Origin: CSP1-5 sp964348275
GTDB lineage: Bacteria > Methylomirabilota > Methylomirabilia > Methylomirabilales > CSP1-5
Reading direction: 5' to 3'
Assembly: GCA_964348275.1 (NCBI GenBank)
Contig: CAYGBT010000071.1
Span: 1 to 12,782, forward strand
DNA length: 12,782 bases
The first letter of the stretch is position 1. Each line of letters starts with the position of its first letter. Below are positions 1-5,876 of the stretch, in pieces. A model generated the notes under the pieces. It had not been told where the DNA came from. It searched no databases and saw only the letters and a program-made list of their open reading frames with translations. Made by a program: the position numbers and the translations under genes.

Positions 1-34
1 CGTTGAACCACTTCACGGTGCCAGTGTATGCCAT
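1..34 (-). CDS. Cold-shock domain protein, CspA family (N-terminal 11 residues only)
   Basis: The reverse strand reads MAYTGTVKWFN before running off the left edge. This matches the conserved start of CspA-family cold-shock proteins, in which GTVKWFN forms the first beta strand of the single-stranded nucleic-acid-binding OB fold. The family is usually 65-75 residues, so only the start is here. The ATG at 34 is supported by AAGGAGG at 46-52 and a second AAGG at 38-41 upstream. Members act as RNA chaperones, often with cold- or growth-dependent expression controlled in a long 5' leader. Here a promoter at 194-222 and a terminator hairpin at 117-156 lie upstream. Which Csp paralogue this is, and whether it is cold-inducible, cannot be judged from 11 residues. 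Confidence 0.88.
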   Translation of the reverse strand, partial: MAYTGTVKWFN

Positions 35-116
35 GTTCCTTTCTCCCTCCTTTCTGTTTAGGATGCCCGGGGCCTGCCCGGAGGTGAGGTCCCATCCCGA
101 CGAGACCTGACGGTAC

Positions 117-156
117 AAAAAAACCGCAAGGGCTCTCCATGAAGCCCTTGCGGTTT
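117..156 (-). terminator. Strong intrinsic terminator inside the csp leader
   Basis: A perfect 14-bp inverted repeat (121-134 with 143-156, loop 135-142) is followed on the minus strand by seven T (117-123 on the plus strand read A). It points the same way as the csp gene and lies between the csp promoter and the csp start codon, with about 80 nt left before the ATG. It therefore either ends a short independent RNA or acts as an attenuator. A shorter competing hairpin, GCGG-AAA-CCGC at 150-160, uses part of the same stem arm. Confidence 0.85.
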
Positions 157-193
157 CCGCTTCCACAACAAGCCAAACACGAAAGCTGATAAC

Positions 194-222
194 ACGATAA
201 CCTGTCACTCTCTTCCTGTCAA
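194..222 (-). promoter_or_regulatory. Sigma70-type promoter for csp leader RNA
   Basis: On the minus strand there is a consensus TTGACA -35 (217-222), a 17-nt spacer and TATCGT as -10 (194-199). Transcription would start near 187, about 150 nt upstream of the csp ATG. The RNA would reach the terminator hairpin after about 30 nt and be about 70 nt long if stopped there. I see no copy of the enterobacterial cold box. Confidence 0.7.
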
Positions 223-559
223 GCGGTATTTTCTTCTGCTGGACATGGAAGAGTGGAGGCAGGTCAAGTCCTGCAACAATACATTCACGGGAAAGGAACC
301 GCGGGTGAGCATCTACCTTGACTTATTTCGCATGCTTGACACACCATCCGCAGTGGCGGATACTGAGGCCCTCCTCATGAGACTGACTGATGGAAGCGGG
401 ATTGGGGTAGCTCCTAGCCCACCTTCGGCACAAACGTTGACCCGTCAGCTACATCACGGGTCCTACAGGAAATCCCAGGGTAGATGCATTTACGAGCGAT
501 CCCATTCAGGGTATAAGAATGGTAGTGTTTGCCACATTGGTTATGCAGCCCAATTGTAG
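223..559. other. Spacer between csp promoter and trhA-like gene; no gene recognised
   Basis: This stretch looks less G+C-rich than its surroundings and holds no protein I recognise. A plus-strand open frame (245-559) has no ribosome site or family resemblance and ends with TAG immediately before the ATG at 560. The supportable elements are a plus-strand promoter at 336-364 and a 6-bp inverted repeat (440-445 with 456-461). If that promoter serves the downstream gene, most of this stretch is a roughly 190-210 nt 5' leader. I could not match it to a known riboswitch. Confidence 0.5.
336..364 (+). promoter_or_regulatory. Probable promoter for trhA-like gene
   Basis: TTGACA (336-341), a 17-nt spacer and GATACT (359-364) make a good sigma70-type match on the plus strand. 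The predicted start near 371 would give a long untranslated leader before the membrane protein gene. No better match was seen nearer the gene. Confidence 0.55.
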
Positions 560-1237
560 ATGGGCCGCGCAGGATATAGAGTCGTGATCGAAGCGCCCGT
601 ACGGCGAGAACGCACGCAGTCGCTCGGGGAAGAAATCGCGAACAGCGTCAGCCATGGTGTCGGCTTGCTGGCGGCAGTGGCTGCTTCCCCAGTTCTCGTG
701 CTTACCGCACTTCAGCGTGGCAGCGTATCGGGAGTTCTGGGCGTGAGCGTCTTTGCGGCGACGATGGTGGTGCTGTACCTCGCATCCACGCTGTACCACG
801 CGTTGCCAAGGAATCGGGCCAAGCGGGTATTCCAGGTTCTCGACCACGGAGCGATCTACCTCCTGATCGCGGGCACGTACACGCCGTTCATGCTCGGCGT
901 GCTCCGCGGCCCGTGGGGCTGGACGCTGTTCGTGCTCGTGTGGGGTCTGGCCGTCGTTGGTATCGTCCTCAAGGCTGTCGGCGGGATACGGTACCCGGTC
1001 ATTTCAACATGCGTGTATCTCGCCATGGGGTGGCTCGTCCTCATCGCAGTAAAGCCATTGGTGTTCCGTGTGCCACCGTGGGGTCTGTTCTGGCTCCTTG
1101 CAGGCGGCATCGCGTACACGGGGGGTGTACTGTTTTTCGCCGCGAAACGGGTCCCCTACAGCCATTTCGTCTGGCACCTGTTCGTTATGGCAGGCACCGC
1201 ATGTCACTTCATCGCGGTGCTGTGGTACGCGGCCTAA
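560..1237 (+). CDS. TrhA / hemolysin III family (PAQR-like) seven-helix membrane protein
   Basis: The 225-residue product is almost entirely hydrophobic, with about seven transmembrane segments. It carries the family pattern in order: EEIANSVSHG near 24-33, STLYH (76-80, Ser and His), LDH (94-96), and a C-terminal HFVWHLFVMAGTACHF (202-217) with the HxxxH pair plus a third His. These polar residues form the putative metal site of the hemolysin III/PAQR hydrolase-like superfamily, located in the inner membrane. Despite the name, cytolysis is not established for most bacterial members; a membrane-homeostasis role has been proposed for E. coli TrhA. The ATG at 560 has no clear Shine-Dalgarno. 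An in-frame GTG at 584 follows AGGA (571-574) at good spacing and may be the true start, giving 217 residues. It appears to be monocistronic. Confidence 0.88.
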   Translation: MGRAGYRVVIEAPVRRERTQSLGEEIANSVSHGVGLLAAVAASPVLVLTALQRGSVSGVLGVSVFAATMVVLYLASTLYHALPRNRAKRVFQVLDHGAIYLLIAGTYTPFMLGVLRGPWGWTLFVLVWGLAVVGIVLKAVGGIRYPVISTCVYLAMGWLVLIAVKPLVFRVPPWGLFWLLAGGIAYTGGVLFFAAKRVPYSHFVWHLFVMAGTACHFIAVLWYAA

Positions 1238-1524
1238 GCAAACAACGCCATAGAGACTCTTGGCGCAAAGAGTACGGCCGCTTTGCAATCAGTCCCGGAA
1301 GCCGTAACCGCGGCCGAGGCACACGTACTCCCCGTCGGAGGCCCATCCTTGCTCCTCGCGAGCGCTCACACTGTTACACCACGGACATCGCACTTCGGCC
1401 TGCTCGACTTCCATTCCGAGAGACCCCTCAATGAATGACCGGGTGAGGGTTGGTGTCAGGCTTGCCTAACTTGCTTAACTTCGGAATCAGGTGTGGAGAT
1501 GGTCGCGGCCGAGGGGAACCGATG
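1238..1524. other. Spacer between trhA-like gene and tRNA-Leu; no gene recognised
   Basis: There is no convincing coding frame or RNA gene. A 6-bp hairpin (ACTCTT 1256-1261 with AAGAGT 1268-1273) lies 18 nt after the trhA-like stop but lacks a T run, so it is at best a weak end-of-transcript structure. On the minus strand this is downstream of the tRNA, and I see no obvious U-rich terminator for it. A 12-base match to the 5S rRNA consensus near 1475-1490 is not backed by the rest of a 5S gene. Confidence 0.45.
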
Positions 1525-1613
1525 TGGTGCCGGGAGCGGGAGTCGAACCCGCACGGGCGCGAAGGCCCAACAGATTTTGAGTCTGTCGCGTCTTCCTGTT
1601 CCGCCATCCCGGC
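1525..1613 (-). tRNA. tRNA-Leu, anticodon CAA
   Basis: The minus strand folds as a type II tRNA. The acceptor is GCCGGGA (1607-1613) paired with TCCCGGC, followed by discriminator A and an encoded CCA (1525-1527). The anticodon stem ACAGA/TCTGT encloses loop CTCAAAA, giving anticodon CAA for UUG codons. A long variable arm GGGC-CTTCG-CGCCC and T-loop GGTTCGACTCC complete it. Discriminator A and the long variable arm are leucine hallmarks. Its 5' end is only 22 nt beyond the HU1 terminator stem, and no separate promoter is evident, so read-through from HU1 followed by processing is possible. Confidence 0.95.
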
Positions 1614-1624
1614 ATCAGAAGAAA

Positions 1625-1661
1625 TGAAAATTAAAGAAGGGAAGCCTCGCGACTCCCCTTC
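1625..1661 (-). terminator. Intrinsic terminator of HU copy 1
   Basis: On the minus strand GAAGGGGAG (1653-1661) pairs with CTTCCCTTC (1636-1644) over 9 bp including one G-U, with an 8-nt loop, and runs into a T-rich tract (TTTAATTTT). It sits about 40 nt after the HU1 stop and directly before tRNA-Leu, so it separates the two or allows partial read-through. Confidence 0.7.
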
Positions 1662-1699
1662 CGAAAAACAAGATCCTTAAAGACTGCTAGCGATACGGA

Positions 1700-1972
1700 T
1701 TATTTTACGGCCTTTTTGAGGTCGGCCGCCGGCCGAAACCGGACGACCCTCGCCGCGGGGATCTTGATGGCTTTCCCTGTCTGGGGATTTCGCCCAGTGC
1801 GTGCCTTGCGCCGTCCCACGCCAAATGATCCAAATCCAACCAGTGTGACCTTCTGGCCCTTCTTGAGAGTGTCCTTCACTGCTTTCATGGCACTGTCCAG
1901 CGCCGCCTCGGCGGCCCGTTTGGTCACCTTGGCGTCCTTAGCCATCTTGGCAGCTAGGTCTGCCTTCGTCAT
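1700..1972 (-). CDS. HU family DNA-binding protein, copy 1
   Basis: The 90-residue product has the usual HU length and all its landmarks: MTKADLAAKMA start of helix 1, the KKGQKVTLVGFGSF turn and beta sheet (about 37-50), the arm-tip RNPQTG with the DNA-intercalating proline (about 61-66), and the IPAARVVRF strand. HU dimers bend and compact DNA in the nucleoid and assist replication, recombination and transcription. The ATG at 1972 is preceded by a G-rich ribosome site (GAAGGGGGG at 1981-1989). A promoter at 2038-2066 and a terminator at 1636-1661 make it a single-gene unit. Copy 2 at 8330-8602 shares about 59 of 90 residues by hand count. Whether the two form heterodimers, as E. coli HupA/HupB do, is inference. 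Confidence 0.96.
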   Translation of the reverse strand: MTKADLAAKMAKDAKVTKRAAEAALDSAMKAVKDTLKKGQKVTLVGFGSFGVGRRKARTGRNPQTGKAIKIPAARVVRFRPAADLKKAVK

Positions 1973-2037
1973 GTCCCTTCCCCCCCTTCATTGCATAAAA
2001 GCACAGAGGCCGTTATCTATTTAGAAAGACCGCTTGG

Positions 2038-2066
2038 CGTATATCAGAACGCCGGGACGTTGTCAA
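2038..2066 (-). promoter_or_regulatory. Promoter of HU copy 1
   Basis: The minus strand carries consensus TTGACA (2061-2066), a 17-nt spacer and TATACG (2038-2043). The last spacer bases and the region after the -10 read TGATATACGCCAA, a 13-base string repeated exactly in the HU copy 2 promoter. The predicted start is near 2031, leaving a leader of about 59 nt. Confidence 0.8.
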
Positions 2067-2175
2067 TGGAAATTCGCTCTGTTTCCGATCTCTTTCGAGG
2101 CCAGTCGCTGCAGATTCCCCATCATCTCCGTTCGCGGGGATTTTTCTCCCATTCCAAGACGCACGCCGTCGCCGG

Positions 2176-3348
2176 CTATCCGCTGGGTTGCTCCGCCTTG
2201 CCCCGATAGGGCTTTGACAAGTATCGCTCGGCCATCCGTCGCGCCAATCCCCCTCGATCGATCTCCAGGGCCAGACGATAGGATTCCTCCGCTTTCTCCC
2301 GCTCTCCCCGCAGATCGTAAATCATCCCGGTCCGGGTATGAGCCCACGCGGTGATCCAGTCGTACTTGGTGTTCCGCTGCTCAATCGTCTGCTGGAAAAA
2401 GCCAAGGGCCTGTTCATAGGCGCCGGCATCCATGGCGATCTTCCCCCTGAGTTGCAGATACCTGGGGGCAAGTTCCAGGGGAAAGTGAGGATGCGCCTGC
2501 TCCAGCGCCTTGCGGATCGTCTCCGCCACAGACAGCGCCTCGCGAGTGTGATTCGTCTCGGAATAGAGAAAGGCCAAAAGGAAAAGGAACTCGGGATTCC
2601 CGGGATATCGCGTACCTAACAGCTCCGCATACGGGAGGGCTTCAGCGTACTGCTCCTCCATGCCGACCAAGATTCGGGTCAAGGCCACCGTCGCTGCGAC
2701 CCTGGCGACGGTCCCTTCCCGCGCCACCCGCTTGAGTCTTTCGAGTCCGCGCTCGTGGCCCCCGGGGGGGAGTACCAGAGAGACGAAGGGTTTCAGCAGA
2801 GCCGGCACCCGGGAGACGGCGTAATCGTAAAGCCCCAATGCCCAGAGCGCATCGACGTGATTCCCATCCACCTCGAGGGTGTGCGTGAGAAGTTTGTGGC
2901 TTTCCCGGATACCGCGGTACGCGGCAAGATAGTTGTTGCGGGTCCGGTCTACGACCGCCTTCGTCCCGTGCATGATTCCCAACGCGAGCAACAGGTCTGT
3001 GTTGTTCGGGGTCTTTTCCAAAAGTTCCCCGCCTCGTGTCAGCACCGGCTCCATCCGCGTGAGGAATCGATCGAGGACTTCCTCGATCTTTTCCTCATCT
3101 TCCCAATCCTCCTGAATCGCCTGATCCATCTCGACGATCCCCTCTAGGAAAGGGAGGATCAGATCACCCTCGGGCAGGTTCCTGAGCCGACCAAACGCTC
3201 CCCGGGCCTCTGCGTAGTCAAGGTTCGCCATGTGATCAATCCCGCTCACGATATGCCGGCTTGCCTCCTCCGTGAACTGGAAGGCTCCCCAGCCCTCCGC
3301 AGGACACAGAAGCAGGAGAAGGAAGAGCCCGACGAGCATTCGCTTCAT
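2176..3348 (-). CDS. Exported tetratricopeptide-repeat protein, function unknown
   Basis: From the ATG at 3348 the protein has 390 residues. It starts MKRM followed by a leucine-rich core and AEGWGAF, a typical signal peptide. The Cys after the leucine run lacks the small residue before it, so a lipobox is unlikely. The rest is helical with TPR-like units: LDYAEARGAFGRL near the start, a central LLLALGIMHGTKA/VDALWALGLYDYAV part, and clear C-terminal repeats such as AYEQALGFFQQTIEQ and GEREKAEESYRLALEI. These folds mediate protein contacts in the periplasm or at the envelope. An in-frame start 36 nt further upstream is less likely because it would lie inside the macrodomain gene and hide the signal peptide. 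The ATG overlaps the macrodomain stop (ATGA), showing translational coupling. Confidence 0.82.
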   Translation of the reverse strand: MKRMLVGLFLLLLLCPAEGWGAFQFTEEASRHIVSGIDHMANLDYAEARGAFGRLRNLPEGDLILPFLEGIVEMDQAIQEDWEDEEKIEEVLDRFLTRMEPVLTRGGELLEKTPNNTDLLLALGIMHGTKAVVDRTRNNYLAAYRGIRESHKLLTHTLEVDGNHVDALWALGLYDYAVSRVPALLKPFVSLVLPPGGHERGLERLKRVAREGTVARVAATVALTRILVGMEEQYAEALPYAELLGTRYPGNPEFLFLLAFLYSETNHTREALSVAETIRKALEQAHPHFPLELAPRYLQLRGKIAMDAGAYEQALGFFQQTIEQRNTKYDWITAWAHTRTGMIYDLRGEREKAEESYRLALEIDRGGLARRMAERYLSKPYRGKAEQPSG

Positions 3349-3860
3349 GGCGCGCCTTCCCTTTCCGCCACGGCCTGCCGCCACGCTGCCACCATGGCGG
3401 GATCGATATCCACGAGAAGGACTCGCCGCAGTCGCCTGGCCTCAAACCGGAAGATAGCCTGTATCATGCCGACGGCTGCCGCCGTGTGATCGACGCCCCC
3501 CACCCCCGTCCCCATGCCCGGAATGGCAATGGCAGAAAAGCCTGTTTCCTCGGCGAGACGCAGCGCAGCCGTCGTCGCCCTCGCCACATTCTCCACCGGG
3601 ATCCGCATGGCCGGGCGCTCCATGGTCGGGGCATGAATGATTCCGCGAAACCGGGTCTTGCCACCGCTGGTCAGGACTGCCTCTCCGATCGGAATGGGCC
3701 CCTGCGCGACGGCCTCGTCTTCCACCCGCTGGCCAGCCGCCCGCTTAATGGCACCGGCCACCCCACCTCCCATCCACCCCTGGCTATTGGCGGCATTGAC
3801 GATTGCGTCGCCCGCCGCGTCGAGAATGCTCCCCTGATGTATCTCGATTCGGACCTTCAT
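3345..3860 (-). CDS. Macrodomain protein (ADP-ribose / O-acetyl-ADP-ribose binding or hydrolase)
   Basis: This 171-residue protein is a single macrodomain. Visible ligand-site elements are GSILDAAGDAIVNAAN (10-25, with the Asp and Asn pair), the glycine loop GGGVAGAI (31-38), GIIHAP (73-78) and the phosphate loop PGMGTGVGGV (114-123). The family binds ADP-ribose and often removes it from O-acetyl-ADP-ribose, protein or nucleic acid in the cytosol. The first element has Ser-Ile where many members have Asp-Ile. The substrate cannot be read from sequence. It is the first gene of a minus-strand pair with the TPR protein (4-nt overlap) and diverges from the MBL hydrolase. Only a weak GAGAG ribosome site precedes the ATG at 3860. 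Confidence 0.93.
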   Translation of the reverse strand: MKVRIEIHQGSILDAAGDAIVNAANSQGWMGGGVAGAIKRAAGQRVEDEAVAQGPIPIGEAVLTSGGKTRFRGIIHAPTMERPAMRIPVENVARATTAALRLAEETGFSAIAIPGMGTGVGGVDHTAAAVGMIQAIFRFEARRLRRVLLVDIDPAMVAAWRQAVAEREGAP

Positions 3861-3873
3861 GGCTCTCTCTCAA

Positions 3874-3902
3874 TTGACCCGGGCTACAGTCGATGGTAAT
3901 GA
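3874..3902 (+). promoter_or_regulatory. Possible promoter for the MBL-pyrF operon
   Basis: The 80-nt divergent gap between the macrodomain and MBL genes holds TTGACC (3874-3879), 17 nt, then TAATGA (3897-3902) on the plus strand. On the opposite strand TATCAT overlaps the same place and could be the -10 of a macrodomain promoter, but its -35 is poor. Both assignments are tentative. Confidence 0.35.
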
Positions 3903-3940
3903 TAAGCTATGCCCCTCCCCCTCCCAAAAGGAAATCCGGC

Positions 3941-4708
3941 ATGGAGGTGACCGTTCTCGGTTCAGGGACTGCTATTCCGTCAGTCGAGCGGGCCTCACCC
4001 GGCCTCCACGTTCAAGTCGCGGACGAGTCCCTCCTCCTCGACGGCGGCACGGGGACCTTGCACCAACTGGTTCGCGGCGGCGCACGCCTCGAGGCGTTGG
4101 ACCGGGTGCTCTACACCCACTATCATCCAGATCACGTGGGGGACTTTGTCCCTCTCCTCTTCGCCCTTCGCAGTCCCGAGATCGGACGGCAACGATCCCT
4201 GTGGGTCGGCGGGCCGCCAGGGCTTTACCGACACTATCACCTTTTGGGGGAACTTTACGGCCCCTGGGTGGCAAACCTGCCGTTTGGCCTCGAGCTCTTC
4301 GAACTCAAGCCGGAAATGATCGACTTCGGCTCGTGGCGCCTGACGGCACGGTCCGTCCCGCATACGGATGTCAGCCTGGCCTATCGGATCGACGCCGACG
4401 ACGGCTCCCTCGTCTACTCGGGAGACACCGATTACTCCGACGCCTTGATCGACTTGGCCCGGGGGGCCGATCTGCTGATCCTCGAGTGCGCCTTCCCAGA
4501 GGATCAAAAGGTGGCCGGCCACCTCACGCCCAGCCTGGCCGGCGAGATCGCAGCCCGAGCCGGCGCGAAAAGCCTTTTGCTCACCCACTTCTATCCGGCG
4601 TGCGTGGGGCACGACCTGCTCACCCCCTGTCAGAAGGAATACCCCGGAAAGATCCTCCTGGCGCGGGACCTGATGCGGCTCACCGTACGGGCGCGAGGGA
4701 CACAATGA
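3941..4708 (+). CDS. Metallo-beta-lactamase-fold hydrolase, ribonuclease Z-like
   Basis: The 255-residue protein begins MEVTVLGSGTAIPS, typical of the RNase Z/ElaC-like branch. Metal ligands are visible: THYHPDH (59-65), His141, Asp162 in YSGDT, His194 in GHLTP and His216 in LTHFYP. This is a full dinuclear zinc site, so the enzyme should be active. RNase Z matures tRNA 3' ends, but the long flexible exosite arm of true RNase Z is not evident, so it may be a phosphodiesterase or other MBL hydrolase. The ATG at 3941 has AAAGGAAA upstream with 8-nt spacing, better than an in-frame start at 3893. It overlaps pyrF by 4 nt and probably starts a four-gene operon. Confidence 0.9.
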   Translation: MEVTVLGSGTAIPSVERASPGLHVQVADESLLLDGGTGTLHQLVRGGARLEALDRVLYTHYHPDHVGDFVPLLFALRSPEIGRQRSLWVGGPPGLYRHYHLLGELYGPWVANLPFGLELFELKPEMIDFGSWRLTARSVPHTDVSLAYRIDADDGSLVYSGDTDYSDALIDLARGADLLILECAFPEDQKVAGHLTPSLAGEIAARAGAKSLLLTHFYPACVGHDLLTPCQKEYPGKILLARDLMRLTVRARGTQ

Positions 4709-5421
4709 CGGCCCGGGACCGACTGATCCTTGCCCTGGACCTTCCCTCCTGGAAAGCGGCGGAGGGAATCGTGAAGCAACTGGCAGGAAGGATTCACCTC
4801 TTCAAGGTGGGCCTGCAGCTCTTTACTGCCGAGGGTCCCCAGGTGATTACCCGAATTCATGAAAACGGGGGGAGGGTCTTTCTCGATCTCAAGCTCCACG
4901 ACATCCCCCAGACAGTGACCGCCGCCGCGTCCAAAGCGGTCGAGTGGGGGGTCTTTATGTTGGACCTCCATGTGGCCGGAGGAGCGCAGATGATGCGGGG
5001 GGCTCTGGACGCAGTAGCCGAAAAGGCCGAGGCAATCGGCATCGAACGTCCCCGCATCCTCGGGGTGACTGTGTTGACCAGTCTGGCCGAGGTGGACCTT
5101 CAGACGATCGGCATCGGCCGGAGGGTCGAGGAGCAGGTCCTCGCCCTCGCCAGTCTGGCTCAGGAGGCGGGACTCGATGGCGTGGTCGCTTCTCCGAACG
5201 AGGCCGGAGCGATCCGGCGTCGAATCGGTCCCGACTTCCTCCTCGTGACTCCCGGCATTCGACCGACCGGGGCTCGCAAAGACGATCAACAGCGGATCGC
5301 CACGGCCCGGAGCGCCCTCGAGGCGGGGGCGGACTATATCGTGGTTGGCCGCCCGATCCTCAAGGCAGCGGATCCCGTCGAGGCGGTTGAGATGCTCGTG
5401 GCAGAAATAGAGGCTCCATGA
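4705..5421 (+). CDS. pyrF: Orotidine 5'-phosphate decarboxylase
   Basis: The 238-residue TIM-barrel enzyme makes UMP from OMP in the last step of de novo pyrimidine synthesis, in the cytosol. The active-site signature DLKLHDIP (61-68) carries the Asp-Lys-x-x-Asp arrangement. Other family marks are LILALDLPS (7-15), the phosphate-binding VTPGIRP (181-187) and YIVVGRPI (211-218). The length is normal. The ATG at 4705 overlaps the MBL stop (ATGA), so I use it although the same frame stays open far upstream. That upstream part is the wrong frame of the MBL gene. The DUF2914 gene follows within 17 nt. No other pyrimidine gene is nearby. Confidence 0.97.
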   Translation: MTARDRLILALDLPSWKAAEGIVKQLAGRIHLFKVGLQLFTAEGPQVITRIHENGGRVFLDLKLHDIPQTVTAAASKAVEWGVFMLDLHVAGGAQMMRGALDAVAEKAEAIGIERPRILGVTVLTSLAEVDLQTIGIGRRVEEQVLALASLAQEAGLDGVVASPNEAGAIRRRIGPDFLLVTPGIRPTGARKDDQQRIATARSALEAGADYIVVGRPILKAADPVEAVEMLVAEIEAP

Positions 5422-5438
5422 ATAACAAGGAGGGGACG

Positions 5439-5858
5439 ATGACCCATTGGAGGACAATGGTGGGGATCACGCTGGTGGCAGTCGCACTGCCGATCCTCGC
5501 CCTCTCCCAAGAACAGAAACCAGCGCCGGAGCGGAGCGAGTTGCGGGTGGTCCGGGATATGGTGACGACTGGAGTCGTCAACCGGGAGCCAATTGACGCC
5601 GCCGCCGTCTTCCCCCCATCGGTCGGCGTGCTGTATTATTTCACCGAGATCGGAGGCGCCAGGGCCCCGACCCAGATCATCCACAACTGGTATTACGACG
5701 GGCGAAAGGTGGCAGAGGTCGCCCTCGCAATTGAGGCAGCCCGCTGGCGGACCTGGAGTCGCAAACGTATCCGGCCAAATTGGATTGGATCGTGGGAGGT
5801 AGAGGCGGTGGACGCGGATGGCAGGGTCCTCTCCTCTCAGACCTTCGATGTGCACTAA
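5439..5858 (+). CDS. Exported DUF2914-domain protein
   Basis: The 139-residue product starts MTHWRTMVGITLVAVALPI followed by LALSQEQ, an N-terminal signal sequence or membrane anchor. The rest fits DUF2914: VVRDMVTTGVVNREPID near 30-46, VLYYFTEIGG, IIHNWYYDGRKVAEVALAI, WRTWSRKRI, and a final GSWEVEAVDADGRVLSSQTF. The family is a small extracytoplasmic beta domain of unknown function. The ATG at 5439 has an ideal AAGGAGG seven nt upstream. An in-frame ATG at 5418 overlaps the pyrF stop but would add seven polar residues ahead of the signal, so it is less likely. It lies 18 nt before the enoyl-CoA hydratase gene, in one operon. Confidence 0.8.
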   Translation: MTHWRTMVGITLVAVALPILALSQEQKPAPERSELRVVRDMVTTGVVNREPIDAAAVFPPSVGVLYYFTEIGGARAPTQIIHNWYYDGRKVAEVALAIEAARWRTWSRKRIRPNWIGSWEVEAVDADGRVLSSQTFDVH

Positions 5859-5876
5859 ACTCCAAGGGGGAAGACC

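Noticed and set aside
245..559. 104-codon plus-strand open frame ending with TAG directly before the trhA-like ATG, in the same frame
   Set aside because: No ribosome site, no recognisable domain and irregular composition. The abutting frame looks like chance, and it overlaps the promoter at 336-364.
1470..1495. 5S rRNA-like string on the minus strand (CCGAAGTTAAGC)
   Set aside because: Only about 12 bases match; neither the terminal helix nor the remaining conserved 5S loops are present.
1450..1680. Plus-strand open frame giving a Cys/Arg/Ser-rich peptide
   Set aside because: It is an antisense translation of tRNA-Leu and the HU1 terminator, a common spurious call.
2110..2160. Plus-strand hairpin-like CCCC/GGGG pair followed by five T
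   Set aside because: The stem is only about 4-5 bp with a long loop and no plus-strand gene ends there. It lies between the TPR gene and the HU1 promoter on the minus strand.
3859..5421. A 520-codon frame suggesting an N-terminal extension of PyrF
   Set aside because: The first 280 or so residues are Arg/Pro/Gly-rich out-of-frame translation of the MBL hydrolase gene. PyrF begins at 4705 with the ATGA overlap.
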